NCBI GenBank assembly: GCA_001643675.2
Contig: LSRY02000023.1
Coordinates: 62,001-126,000, forward strand
From: Monocercomonoides exilis
Lineage: Eukaryota > Preaxostyla > Oxymonadida > Polymastigidae
Direction of reading: 5' to 3'
DNA: 64,000 nucleotides
Shown: in pieces, positions 21,270 through 33,300 of the stretch
Numbering within the stretch: position 1 is the first letter of the stretch
Layout: the number at the start of each line of letters is the position of its first letter
Notes under the pieces: model-generated
Seen by the model: only the letters and a program-made list of their open reading frames with translations
Database searches by the model: none
What the model was told of the DNA's origin: nothing
Position numbers and translations under genes: made by a program

Positions 21270-24200
21270 GTTTCTTTCTTTTTCCAATTGTTTTCCTGCT
21301 TTTCTTCAACGCTTCATTCGTATGACAATGCTGCTGTTGATTTCTCATTCATTGTTCATCTCTCTTGAACTCGATCTCTTTCAGCCAAAATCATCGTCAT
21401 TCACCTTCTTCATCACCATTTTCCAAAAACATGTTTCTCATTCAAAATTCTTCTCGACAAACCGTCAACAAATATGAAACACCCCACATCCTGATATTTC
21501 TTCACTCTTCTCCTTCTTGTTCTTCTGCCAACATCATCAACATTAACATCATCATCAAAGAAAGCATGAGAATTTCAAAACAGAATTTCTTCTTCTTCTT
21601 CTTCTTCTTCTTCTTCTTCGTCGTCGTCGTCTTCTGCATTTTGAATGTGAGTGAAAAGGGAAATATTGAAGGATGGAAGGGGAAAAGGCAAAGAAAGACA
21701 TTTTCGATTGAACGTTTCAGCCAATTGCATCAATGTTGTGGATTCGTTCGCTTCGTCTTTTCTACTCATTCTCAGCCAGCCAAAGTGAAAGGGTTTATTT
21801 TTGAGGGAATGGATTGGTTTTGGATTGGGCTTTGAGAAAAAAGGGGAGTTTGGAAGAATGAGTTTTTGTTGGAAAAGATGAGGAGCTGATGGGAAAGCGA
21901 AGGGGGATTATGGAACGATGGAGAGGAAAAGAACGCTTTTGAGAGGAGATTGAGGGAGATCAGCGAGAGAAGCAGAATGAAGAAGAAAAATAGATGATGA
22001 TGAATGGAGAAATATTTATTTATGTGAAGGAAAAGCAGCTGAAGAGGCGGAAAGGAAGGAAAGATGAAGAAATTTGGTTGGAGCAGAATTGAAGGATTGT
22101 TTTTGTTGAAAAGAAGATCTGCGAGTTATCTTCTGCTTTTTCTGCTTTTTCTGCTTTTTTCTGCTTCTCCATCAGCAGGCAAAAGCAGATGAAAGCGAAA
22201 CGATGAAAGAGGGGAGGGGAAGAAAGAAAGAAAGGAAGAAATGGAATTAGAGAAAAGATTTGAAGAATTGCATTTGGAAAGGAAATGAGGAAAACAGATG
22301 CTCTTGCGAAAGAAAAGAGAAAAGAAATGGAGGGAAAGGCAAAGATTTATTTATTTATTTATTTTTCATTCATATTTATTTGCGCAAAAAGGGAAAGATG
22401 AAATAAAGGAAAGGAAGGAAAACAAAATGAGGGTGAAAGTTGTTTTGAGGGAAATACCTTTTGAGAAAGAAGAAAACTGAAGAAGAAAACTGAAGAAGAA
22501 AACTGAAGAAGAAAATGAAATTGCGATGAAGAAATAGAATGAAGTGGAAGAAGAGGAAAAAGAGGAGGAAGAAGATAATGGGAAATGCAAAGGCAAAAGT
22601 GAAAGAAAAAGGGAGGATTGAAATGATGACGGAAGAAGAAATGGAAGAATATCATGCTGTCAATGTCAGTTTGTTCCACTTCGACAGAAAGTGTCTTTTT
22701 TTTTTTTTATTTTTTTTTGAGATGCGAAAAGAAATGCCATTCTGTTGGGTCTTCTGCCGCAGAGGAACAGACTGGCCAAGGAGCCATTGCATCGACGCCG
22801 ATGACGCCAGAAGGAAAAGGAGAAGAAGGAGGAAATGAAGGAGAAGAGTTTCAACCTCTTTTGCATTCACCTTCATGATTTCCATCATTCGCTTCTTCTT
22901 CTTCTTCTTTTTCTTTCGCATTTCGCATTTCACCTTATTCGCCGATCACATCAACACTTTCTTCAATCTCCTCTGAGACACCTTCGAGACACCTTCGAGG
23001 CACCTTCGACTTCTCCTTTTTCTTCACCTTCAGCATCGTCAGTATAGATGTCAACATCTTCTTCTTCATTTCTCTCTCTCTTTCTCTCTCTCTCTCAATC
23101 ATTGAGCAGGCGCCTGCGCAGAAGGAGCTGAAGATTCCTCGTCCTCCATCAATGTGTGGAATTCAAAGTGGCCTTAGACATTTTTCATTGGAATCGGATG
23201 ACAGCAGAAGAGCGAGAGAAAGAGAAAGAGAGAAAAGAGAAAGAGAAAGTGGAGTTTGGACAAAAGGAAAAGGAATGAGTGCTTCGAGCAGATGAAATGG
23301 AAGAGGTTATTGATTGTGAGGAGGTGATGATTGAGCAGCTGCTTCTTCTTCTGAATCATCAGCTGTGGAAGAAGAAGAAGGAGAAGGAGAAATGACAGTT
23401 GAGAAGGCTTTGATCAGATTGGCAAAGGAAAGGGGATTGATGGGGGAATGAAGAAGAACAAAGAGGAGCAGGAGATGAAAAGAAGGGAGAAAGGAGAGAG
23501 AAGTCTGTTCAAAGAATAAGAGAGGCAAAGAAGATGAATGGAGAGAAGCCTTGGGAGATGATGTCTGCCATTGCATCGGATACACGCATGATTCCGGAAG
23601 GGGAGGAAAGAAAAGAGAAATGGGCTGCAGCGAAAGCAGCGCGGAAACATCTGCAAAGCCACAAAAAGAGGAGAAAAAGGAATAACGACATCGGGTGACG
23701 AAGCAGGCGCGGGAGGAAGACTCTGAAGCCAAGAAGACAGACAGGGAAAGAGGTGAAGACGAGGAGAGGAGGAGAGGAGGAGAGGAGGAGAGGAGGAAGA
23801 TGAGGAGATGGCAGAAAATGAGAGAGAAAAAGAACGAAAGAAACGCAGAGGATGGAGCAGGGCAGCTGAGCCAGAGCCAGCAAAGGCAGTCAGGTTGAGG
23901 CACGTGCATCGCAGTGGCAAAGCGAGAGATGGAAAGAAGGGTGCTTCATCAGCATTCTGTGATGTGCATTCAAACATGCGATGAAGAGCAACCGCCGTTC
24001 TCTGCACGAGTCCGTTCAAAATGGAAGAGAAGCCGAACAAAAGAATCAGGAAGGAGAAAGAAGAGAAGGCCAAGGAGCTGGAAGATTAATGGAGCAATGA
24101 GAAACTGAGAGAGGAAAAAGAGAAGGGAGACAAAAGTGCAGCAGTTGTCCAGCTGCACATTAAGCTGATGATGGAAGAGCATCTGCTGGCATTGTTGTTG

Positions 24201-25225
24201 ATGAAGCAGAAGCATCCGAAACAAACAGCCCTTTCACAAACAGCCCTTTCCAACTCCTAATCCTCCTCTGCTGATGGAACATCTGGTTCAGCAAGCATTG
24301 AGGAGGAGGTGAGAAGGAAGCTGAGCTGCACAAGGAAGACACTGAGCTTCGGGAATGGAGGTGGATGAGGCATTTTGAAGGGAGGAGTGAAAGATGAGGA
24401 GAAGATGAATGAACGGCAAATAATTATTGGTGTGTCGATTGAAGTTGCGAAAAATGAATATGAGAAAATCGCTCTCAGAAAAGGAGAACAGGCTTGGCGA
24501 ATTCACATATGATTGAAAAAATGAAAAAAATATTTTTCTTTAAAACTATTTGCAGGAATGGATAATGAGATCTGGAAATGGCAAAAGATAAAGGCAAATG
24601 GAGGAAGAAGAAGAGGCAGAAGAATTGCATTTGAAATTGCCACAGGGCAGAATCATTGAGCAATAAAATCGGGACAAGAAGAGAAAGAGGGAAAAGAGGA
24701 GAATGATTAAAGAAAAAGAGGAAAGCCAGATTGATTGAAGAAGAATGAGATGAAAAAGGAAGGCTTTGAATGTTGAGAGAATCTTTTTGAAGAGAGCTTG
24801 TCGACTGAGAACTTCACAAGACAAATCCTTCACGCGTTTTTTTTTTATTTTTTTCAGACGAATATCAGAGAATGTGGATGATGGCAAAGAAGAAACACAG
24901 ATTGAGTTGTCAGTTGAGCACAATTGTGAATGATTTCATTGAAGAAGAAGAAGAAGAAGAAGAAGAAGAAGAAGAAGAAGAAGAAGAAGAAGAAGAAGAA
25001 GAAGAAGAAGAAATGCAAAACAAAGAGGGAATGGAATATGAGACGAAGAATTCGCATCGATGCAAAAGAAGTTTTCAGAGGCAATGCTGATGCTGCTGTT
25101 TGGGTGATGCGAATGCTCAGAGAAGGCGAATAACTTCCCAAGTCCATCCCCTGAAGCATCTTCAAATAGCAATCAAACACAAAACCCGTTTGATGGATGA
25201 AATGGAAAATGCAAACCAAGCAGAA
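21071..25225. other. Strand-skewed low-complexity tract (right arm)
   Basis: Mirror of 10503-14640, with the plus strand purine-rich over most of its length. It contains (GAA)24 at 24941-25012, GAGA runs near 23060-23100 and 23215-23260, GGAGA repeats near 23760-23810, and a TTC/CGT run near 21585-21630. Fragments such as 23530-23690 read like lysine/glutamate-rich protein but are broken by stops. No intact gene is supported. Confidence 0.55.
24941..25012. repeat. (GAA)24 microsatellite, right arm
   Basis: Twenty-four perfect GAA units, partner of the (TTC)20 run at 10716-10775 in the left arm. Confidence 0.9.
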
Positions 25226-26298
25226 TCAAACGTTGGCATGAACTTTGTTTCTCTCAGTTGTCTCGTGAAAAACAAACATTCTCATTTGTTCTTGGTTGCT
25301 GCCTTCGCAAGCAGACATTGCAGGCAGATGTTGTGTGCACTCTCGCCAACCAGCCTCAAACACCTCAGATCCAACAGAAACACTCAGCAGCGATTCCACA
25401 TGCAGAATCTGCCCTTCTTCCTCTTCTTTCTCTTCTTCCTCCATCTCCAAATCAATCGAACATCTCTTTCTGCCTTGGTCCTCATTCATGGCCAAGCCAT
25501 TCATCGACATTTTCATCTGCTCCACATCTTTCCTCATCACTTCTGCACTTTCACCTGAAGTTATGCCCAAAGACACATCTGCTGCTTCTTCTTCTGCTCT
25601 TGAATTCTTCTGTTGAATGCCATCGGCTGGCGAAACTATACACACATCAGTTTCTGTTGAATGTTGCTTGCCTGCCTCATCCCCATCCTCTGCCCAAGCG
25701 CATCCACAACCAGCAGCACCCTCGCATCTTCAAATTTGCACTGATTCTCTTCGATTGTTTTTATAAACTCCCTGCATGCTGTCGGACAGCCTCCTTTCAC
25801 CACATTTCTTCTTCTTCCTCCTCTGCCTCTTCTCTCTCCTCCAACACCTCCAGCGCAATCGCATCAGGCTGCAGAACCACATCCTCCATCCTCAGCCCCG
25901 CCTCCTTCAGTGACTTTTCCTCAATCTCCCCCACTTCACGCCCTGCAATCTCTCACCCCATCGCTCATCTTCAGCTTCATCACAACAGGCCTCGACTTCT
26001 GCTTAAGGGATACCTTCCTCGCCATCACAAATGGCAGCAGCGATGGGTCAAGCAGATTGTAGATCGTCGGGAATGCATTCACAACTCTCTAAGGAAAGAT
26101 CCACTTGCTCACCTTCTCTATGCCCACGAACTCTGCAAGCGAAGGAAGCAGCTCTACCAACGGAACTGAAAGCATCACCAAAGGAATCGTATCGTGGGTG
26201 AATGCAACATACCCCCCGTTCATCATCTTATGCCTCTTCACAACATAACCCCTCAGTATGTGCTGTCCAGATGCCTCAGATACAACAATCCTCAATCA
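25226..26298 (-). pseudogene. Decayed copy of an unrecognised large protein gene (right arm)
   Basis: Reverse-complement partner of 9430-10502, with the same premature TAG (near 26089) and the same later frame changes. It differs by a few bases, for example VGSEVFEAGW against VASEVFEAGW in the left arm. The minus strand still reads ILRGYVVKRHKMMNGGYVAF and DARVLLVVDALGQRMG between the breaks. Function is unrecognised. Confidence 0.45.
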
Positions 26299-27313
26299 GC
26301 TATCGATGTTATTCATCAAACATCCTGACATTGATGGCGCTGCCACCGCAGAGGCATTCAAAGGGTGCAATTACTGATCCTGATGAGGATGATGACTGTT
26401 CATTCTCAACTGATTCCTTCTCTTCCCTTCTCTGCCTCCGGAATGGCGAAGCAGATCGGCGAGCTGCTCCAGGCGAGATTGAAGAGGAAGCTGGAGAAAA
26501 AGAAGGCGAAGAGATAAAAAAATAAAAATACTTTTCTGCACTGACAACAAGAAGCGTTTTGAGAGAGGACATTCGCATTTGGTGATTGCTTCATCAGCAG
26601 CAAAGAACACAGCATTTTCATATTGCTCAGAAAAAAAAAAAAGAATCGAGGTATTTATTCAAAAGAAATGGAAACAATTTGAGCATCTTTATTTGAATGG
26701 AAAAGGAAACAACAAAAAGGAAGGAAATAAACCTCCGCCAGAGCAATTGGCTGATTTCGAAAGCAATCGCTCAGATGAAAGCATTTCGTGATTGAGAGAA
26801 ATAGTTTTTGAAAATATTTATTTTATTTTATTTTATTTTTTTGCAAATAAACAAGCTTCTTTGTCATATCAATTTCGCATTGATTGTTTTCGAAACTGTT
26901 AATTCGATTGCAAAAATTCTTGTTTTGTATTATTTTTGGTGTGTGCTGTTGATGAATTGAAAAGATATCAGCAATTGCGAAAAGAGCATTTTCCTTTCAA
27001 GAAAACTGACATACTCTTCAACTCAACAAGCTGGTGGTGTGTTTGTGCTAATTGTCACAGGAAGGGTGAATAAGAATTGTAATTGGAAGTACATATATAA
27101 ATATATAATATAATATTATATAAACCACCCATCAACATCAACGAAAAAATACAATTTGCGATAAAAAACGAAAAAGATGAAACAAAAAAATTGTAAAATA
27201 TATTTCGAACGAATAATAAGTTGTTGAATATTCACGCACGCAAACAATAAATGCAAAATGCATTTCAATAAAAAAGAAAGAAAGAAAATGTATTTTTTTT
27301 TAATTCCACAATC
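26299..27313. other. AT-rich 3' flank of right-arm giant gene
   Basis: Mirror of 8413-9429. No gene is supported. It includes an ATTTT-type run near 26818-26840 and a TA-rich stretch near 27092-27122 that could form a weak hairpin. Confidence 0.6.
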
Positions 27314-30300
27314 TCATTTTTCTTTAACAAGAAGCGTCTTTGAACTGCTCCCATCAGATCCATCAGATCCATCAGATCCATCGCTTTCTTTGCTCTCTTC
27401 ATTTCCCTCCACACAATTCGAAAAGCATTCATAATCAACTGCATCAGAAATCGTTACTGCCACTGCCCCTGGCGGAAATCGCTGGATGAACTCCCGCTTC
27501 AACTCCATCAGCTTCGGCCGGTCTGCTGCTTCTTGGCTCAAGCACGACCTCATGCACTCAAACAACGATGACTCCCTTTCTGCTCCATTTGCAGGCCTCT
27601 CCCCATTCACAATCTTGTCTCCTGCTGTCCCTGCCTCATACTCCCCAAACGGGATCTCCAGCGTCAGGCACTCCCACAGCATCATCCCAATCGAGAATGC
27701 CACTGACTTCTTCGTTGCTCCCATCTTCTTGTTCATCAGCAGCTCTGGCGCCTTCCACCTCAAGCTTTCTAATTTGTTGTCCTCATCATCTTCAAACGCT
27801 GACGAAGGCGGAGGCGAGCCTCTTCCTTTCTTATTCGCACATGAGCAATCAGACGCAGATGTCACAATGGACGACGAAGAAAAAACAGACGACGAATCCG
27901 AATCATCGGAAGAAGAGCAGTCCGAGTGGAGGGCAATGCAGATCACCATGTGCTCTGAGAAAAGAACAATGAGCGAACTCAGATTGGAAAGAGATGAAAG
28001 AGTGTTTTCCATTTCGTCGAAGACGTGCAGCGCGAGATTAGCCACCCAGAACAGGATCTGCGCAGCTGTCTGCTCTCTTTGCTGAAGAGTGCCAATAGCC
28101 ATTTCCTTCTTCTCGTTCCGCCCATGCAACAACATAAACAACGAATCTCTCAAATCCACAATCAGCTTCTCATGTGGAGACGAGCAGGCCATCGCATCCA
28201 CCAGATTCGACATCGATGAGGTGGTGGGGCACAGACCCTCCGATCGAACAAATGTTGTGTCTGTGTCCGAAGTGTCTGTTGTTGAAGTTGATGAAATGGA
28301 TGGTGATGGAGTTCTCTTTCTTGTCTCTTCTTCCTCAATTTCCTTTTCCTCAACCTTCTCCAGCATCCATTCTGGGATCTTGTCTGAATCTTTCCCAAGA
28401 ATGTATTCTGTTGACCCACTCTCACTCAGCAAATACTCTTCAGACTCCGAATGCGCCATCTTCTTTCCACACATCCTCCTCTTTGCATTCTCTTCGTTTT
28501 TCTCCTCTACCTCTCTCTCTGCTCTTCGCCATTGCTCCTCTGGCGACATCTCCATCGTCATCATCTCAATCAGCTTCGGATCCTTTTTCACTGTGTCTTC
28601 CACAATTATCTCCAATTCTTTTGTTCTTCTCTTTTGCTTTCTCCATCGAACAACAAAAATAATAAACCCAACCAAAGCAATCAGAAACAGCACTGCAAAT
28701 ATAACAACAATAATCGGCCAGATCGATTTCCCTTCTTTTCCTCCTTCAACAATCTTTTCATCTCCATTTGCCTTTGTTTCACTTTTGTTCTTCAGGACAA
28801 ATGAATCAGTGGACGATGGCTCATCGGTATTCCCAAACAGAATACACACCCTCACTTCTGCTTCACTTGCCACCCCTTCAATTGTCTTGGCAGGAATAGA
28901 CCCATGCACCTCTTCTTCTGATATGAAACCGCTTTCGTCAAACGAATATTTCTCAACCACCTCCTCATCCCCAACTGCCGCAACGGTCTTGAACGAGAGG
29001 TTGCACGGAAGGAGAACCGATCCTATGAACACAACATCCACCTTCTCCCCTGACTTTTCAGATGATACGCTCTCCACCTTCGGGATGAAAAACGCAGATG
29101 CTCTTTCTCCTGCAATCCCTTCCAGCGTGCATCCTTCATCCAATATCCACAAAGAGGTATTGTCCTTCACTCCATCCCCTCCTTTCAAGCTCGCAACTTT
29201 CAATTTTGCTGAGTTTCCACACAGAATGTTTCTTCGTGCCGACCCATAATTCGCTATTGATGGATTGTTGTTCATGAATTCTCCTTTTTCAATCTCCACA
29301 CTTCCTCCTGACAACGAAAGCCCTCCATTTTCTGAATTTGTCAGCATTGAATCCTTCATCAGCCCAGAACAATTCTGAAGATCGATCATCGACCCATTCC
29401 ACCGACACACATTTTCGAATGAATCTTCGTTGGCTCCAAGCTGCTGAACACTCGCTGCTCCATCAAAAGCACATGAAGATAAGTTAACATCTGTTAAGTC
29501 TGTCAGAGCTGCAATTCTCCCCTTTTCTGAGGATGAGATGCATTTTTGGCTGGTGCAGTTCTCCAACTCCACCAACAGAGTCGAAGATGAAGAAGATGAA
29601 GAAGATGAAGAAGAAGCAGCCAAACAGCACGGACCAAGCGAATCTCTCGTTACGTTTCGATACGATGACTGCTTCAGCCGGAATGTCGAAGCGTTTGATG
29701 CCACACTCACTGCACACCCTTCTCCAAGCATCGCGTTGCAAATGGCCAAGAAATTCATCTCAACATTCGCATCTTCGCATTCAACAGAAAGCAACGATTC
29801 CTTTGAAACGCGTATATCGTCGAGTTCCACGTGGCTGCACTGGATGTTTGAATGGCCTCCTGAACCGTCTGAGCAAAACACAATCAAGCTTGCTTTGCTC
29901 TCTGCATTCTTGATTTGAACCTTCTGCAGCTGAGAGTCTTTGCAGCTCCGAAGGATGAGAGCCGATCGATCAAACATGCAGCTGGAAACAAGCACTTGCA
30001 ACATGGACAGGTTTGAAAGATTGCAGAAATCAAACAACTCTCCGCAATTCACATCAGAAATGTTCAAGTCCATAAACGCGCAGTATTGTCCTCCCCCTCT
30101 TGCTGCAACACACGAAGAACTGAGATGGAGGGAAACAAAAGCGCATCTGTTGATCGACAGCCTCCCATTCTCCACAAGAATGACAGAGCAGTTCAGCCTC
30201 GTTTCAGAGCTTCCACTCCAATCTTCTTGAGCAAATGTTGTGTCTGCAATCGACAAGTTGCCATCAGCCAGCAATAACAAGCTGGAATGCGAAGAAGAAA

Positions 30301-33300
30301 AAGCGCTCCCAAACAAAAACGAAAGAGATTCCATTTTCACTCTCGACGAGCACGAAACAAGACTGCTCCTCTTGCTTCCGATGCTGCTGTTCAGCACAAT
30401 ATTCCCTCTTTCCCCTTCTGCAGACAGCGACTTCATCGAGACATCGCAAGCGCTTGCTTCCCCCGACACCGCAGCCCGTTTGTCGATCAGCAAATTGCTG
30501 TAAACAGAAGGAATGACGTGTGCCAGCGCAACATTCACCGAAATGCAAGGCCCGCTCATCCCACCACACTGCCGCGAATCAGACGCGTTGTCCGCTGTTG
30601 AAGACGCAAATATCGTCTCGCTCTGATACACAACCACAAGCAGCAGCAGATCTTGCTCGTCCGCATAGTCGGGTGCAGTGCATCCCCACATCGCAAATTC
30701 CCGAACAAACGGTGGCCTGAAGTCGAGCTCGAACAGCTCCGCCCCGATTTGAGCTTCAACATTCGCACATTTCACATACACGTCTCTTCCCCTGAAAGCT
30801 TTGTTCTCCATGAACGTCGTGTTTTTCAACAGGAAAGGAAGCAGCCCATCACTTGTAATCGAAGAACAATCCAGGAACATCGCGCCTCCTCTGCCAGTCG
30901 CCGAGCAGAAGCATCCTGAGATTGTGGAAAAACGGCACTCAAAATATCCTCCTTCGCTCAATTTCATGGCAATGCATCCGCCATTCTCGCTCAGGCTGCT
31001 TCCGCTGCTCTTGATCGACGTGTTTTGGACAAGCACGCTGGAAGGCTCGCTTCCACAGCAGCTGATGATCGACGGCTCAGAAGGAGCACTTTGGCGAAGC
31101 GAGAAAAGCGTGCAGCATTTCAGCTCAACTCTTGGACTGTCGCCTTCATTCAACATCTGTGGCTCGCCTCGCAATTCTGCCTGCGCCAGCACTGCCACAA
31201 TGCTTTTGCCCATCAGCTCCATGTTGCTCATCGAAACATTCGTCCAGTCAATGCTGCTCTCATGAGAGGCTATCAGAATGTGACTTTCGGCTTTGATGGA
31301 CTGGAACGAGCAGAATGACAATTCGCATGTTCCAGACAGGCAGGCAACGATGCAATAACGAATGGGGGTGTCGGAGGTGCTGGTGAAGGAGCAGCCTTGA
31401 GCGGCAAAGGAGCTGCCACCAGTGCTTATCAGCTTCGTCTGTTTCCACCCAGAGCCATCCCCGCAGCAGACCTCAATGTTCATCAAGGAGCATTTTCCAT
31501 TGTTTGCAAGCACACAATCGCCTTCTTCTGGCTTTTCTGCCTGAGGCGAAATTATTGTTCCGAATGACAGAGCAGAGTGAGACTCGGCATCAGTGGAGGT
31601 CAGAACGATGTCTGAAATGTCGACTTCGCAATCCACTTGAACTTCATCAATGATCACAAAAGTGTTCATGTTTGGCTGCTCTGGCTCATCCAACGCACGA
31701 AAGTGCTTCTGCCCATACTCCATTGTTGCACATGGCTCTTCTCCACTCCCACACCGCAGGACGTCCCACCCGCTGTTCCTGCTGAGATGGATTTCTTGTG
31801 AAGCAAATTCAATCAGAAATCGGCACAGATCGAAGTCAGTTTTTGTGGAGTCGCTCCCGACGAGCAGATTTGCATCGCCTGCTGTCTCACTCACTTCAAA
31901 TGCCAATGACTGTTTTGTGATCGAAACATTCAGGTCTGACGAGAAAAAGAACATGTTTTTCCCGTGTTTTGCAGAGCACTGATCGAAAGCCATCTGGCGG
32001 AAGGAGAACGCATTGGAAGCTGAGCAGTCGAAATAGACCCCTCCTCCTTTTCCACCTGCTTCACTTTCAGCACAGCATTTCGTGAATGTGGCGTTCTCCA
32101 TCATGAATTGGGATTCGGCTTCGATAACAATTTTCATCGCGCCTCCCTCCATGCTCTCAGCGCCTTTGGCATTCGTGACATTCCAGTGCAAGCACTCAAC
32201 ATGGCTTGAAATTGAGGATGCAATTAACACAGCGCTGTTTGCATCGCCGTTGGTGATCCCTTCAAAAGAGCATTGGGAAAGAGAGACGACCCCATCACTC
32301 TTCGTACCATCGTTCAGCTGTTTGGATGTTGACGATGGAATCACACCGATGAGAGGCTGATCGCCAATGTCTGAGTTTTTCACATTCAATGAAATAGCCG
32401 TTGTTGGTGTGCTGGCTGTGCTCTCACTCACTGCGATAGGCGCATGCTGAAGATTCGCTGAACTCAACAGGCACTCGTTCATATTGAGACTTCCTCCGCT
32501 CATCTGAAACAGCCAATAGCTCATCTGGTTCAGCTCCCCCACCTGCATCTCGAACGCGCACTTTGTCAGCGACAGGCTGCTCTCAGAAGACAAGAATATC
32601 AGCGTTTCTATCTCAGAATCAAACGAAGATGGAAGCAAAAAGCGGATTAGCTCGATGGATACATTCCCTGTGGCTGTCATCGCTTTTCCAGTCAGTGTAT
32701 TCAGCGATTTGGCACAAGTGATTCCAGCTTTTGAAGCGTTTGATGATCTCAAGATTAAATCTGGCTGTTTCAGTTCGCTCTCAATTATCACTGATTCAAC
32801 GACAGCTATTGCCTTTGCATTTTCCTCTGCCAGCCTCCCCGTGCAATAATCAAATGATTGGCATGGATAATCCGAGAATCCGCACACCACAGTATCAGCA
32901 CCATCCTCGCTTCCAACATGGATTGTGCTCCCAACTTCCTCAAAAAACAGAACCAACGGAATCGAGTGCTCACGATCATTTCCATGGAACCCGCGCAAAC
33001 TGTCGAAGGAGTTATGTCCCAATGCATAAGCAAAAGGAAGCGTCTCGTTCGTGATCGATTCCTTCAGGTCTGGGGATTGAACAAACAAGTCGTTTCCATG
33101 CTTCGCTTTATTCGGCTTTTCTGAAGAAAATGAAGGAGCTGTGATGGTAAATGCTGCATCGGAGTGCTCAAGATTCAGAAAGATCCCTCCCCCGAATCCC
33201 ACCTGCGAATCGAAAGGCGCCTCGCATTCTTCGAACGAACATTCCGTAATTGTTGCTGAACACGAACTTTTCAAAGAGAGGAACAGCGCCCCGCCTCCAT

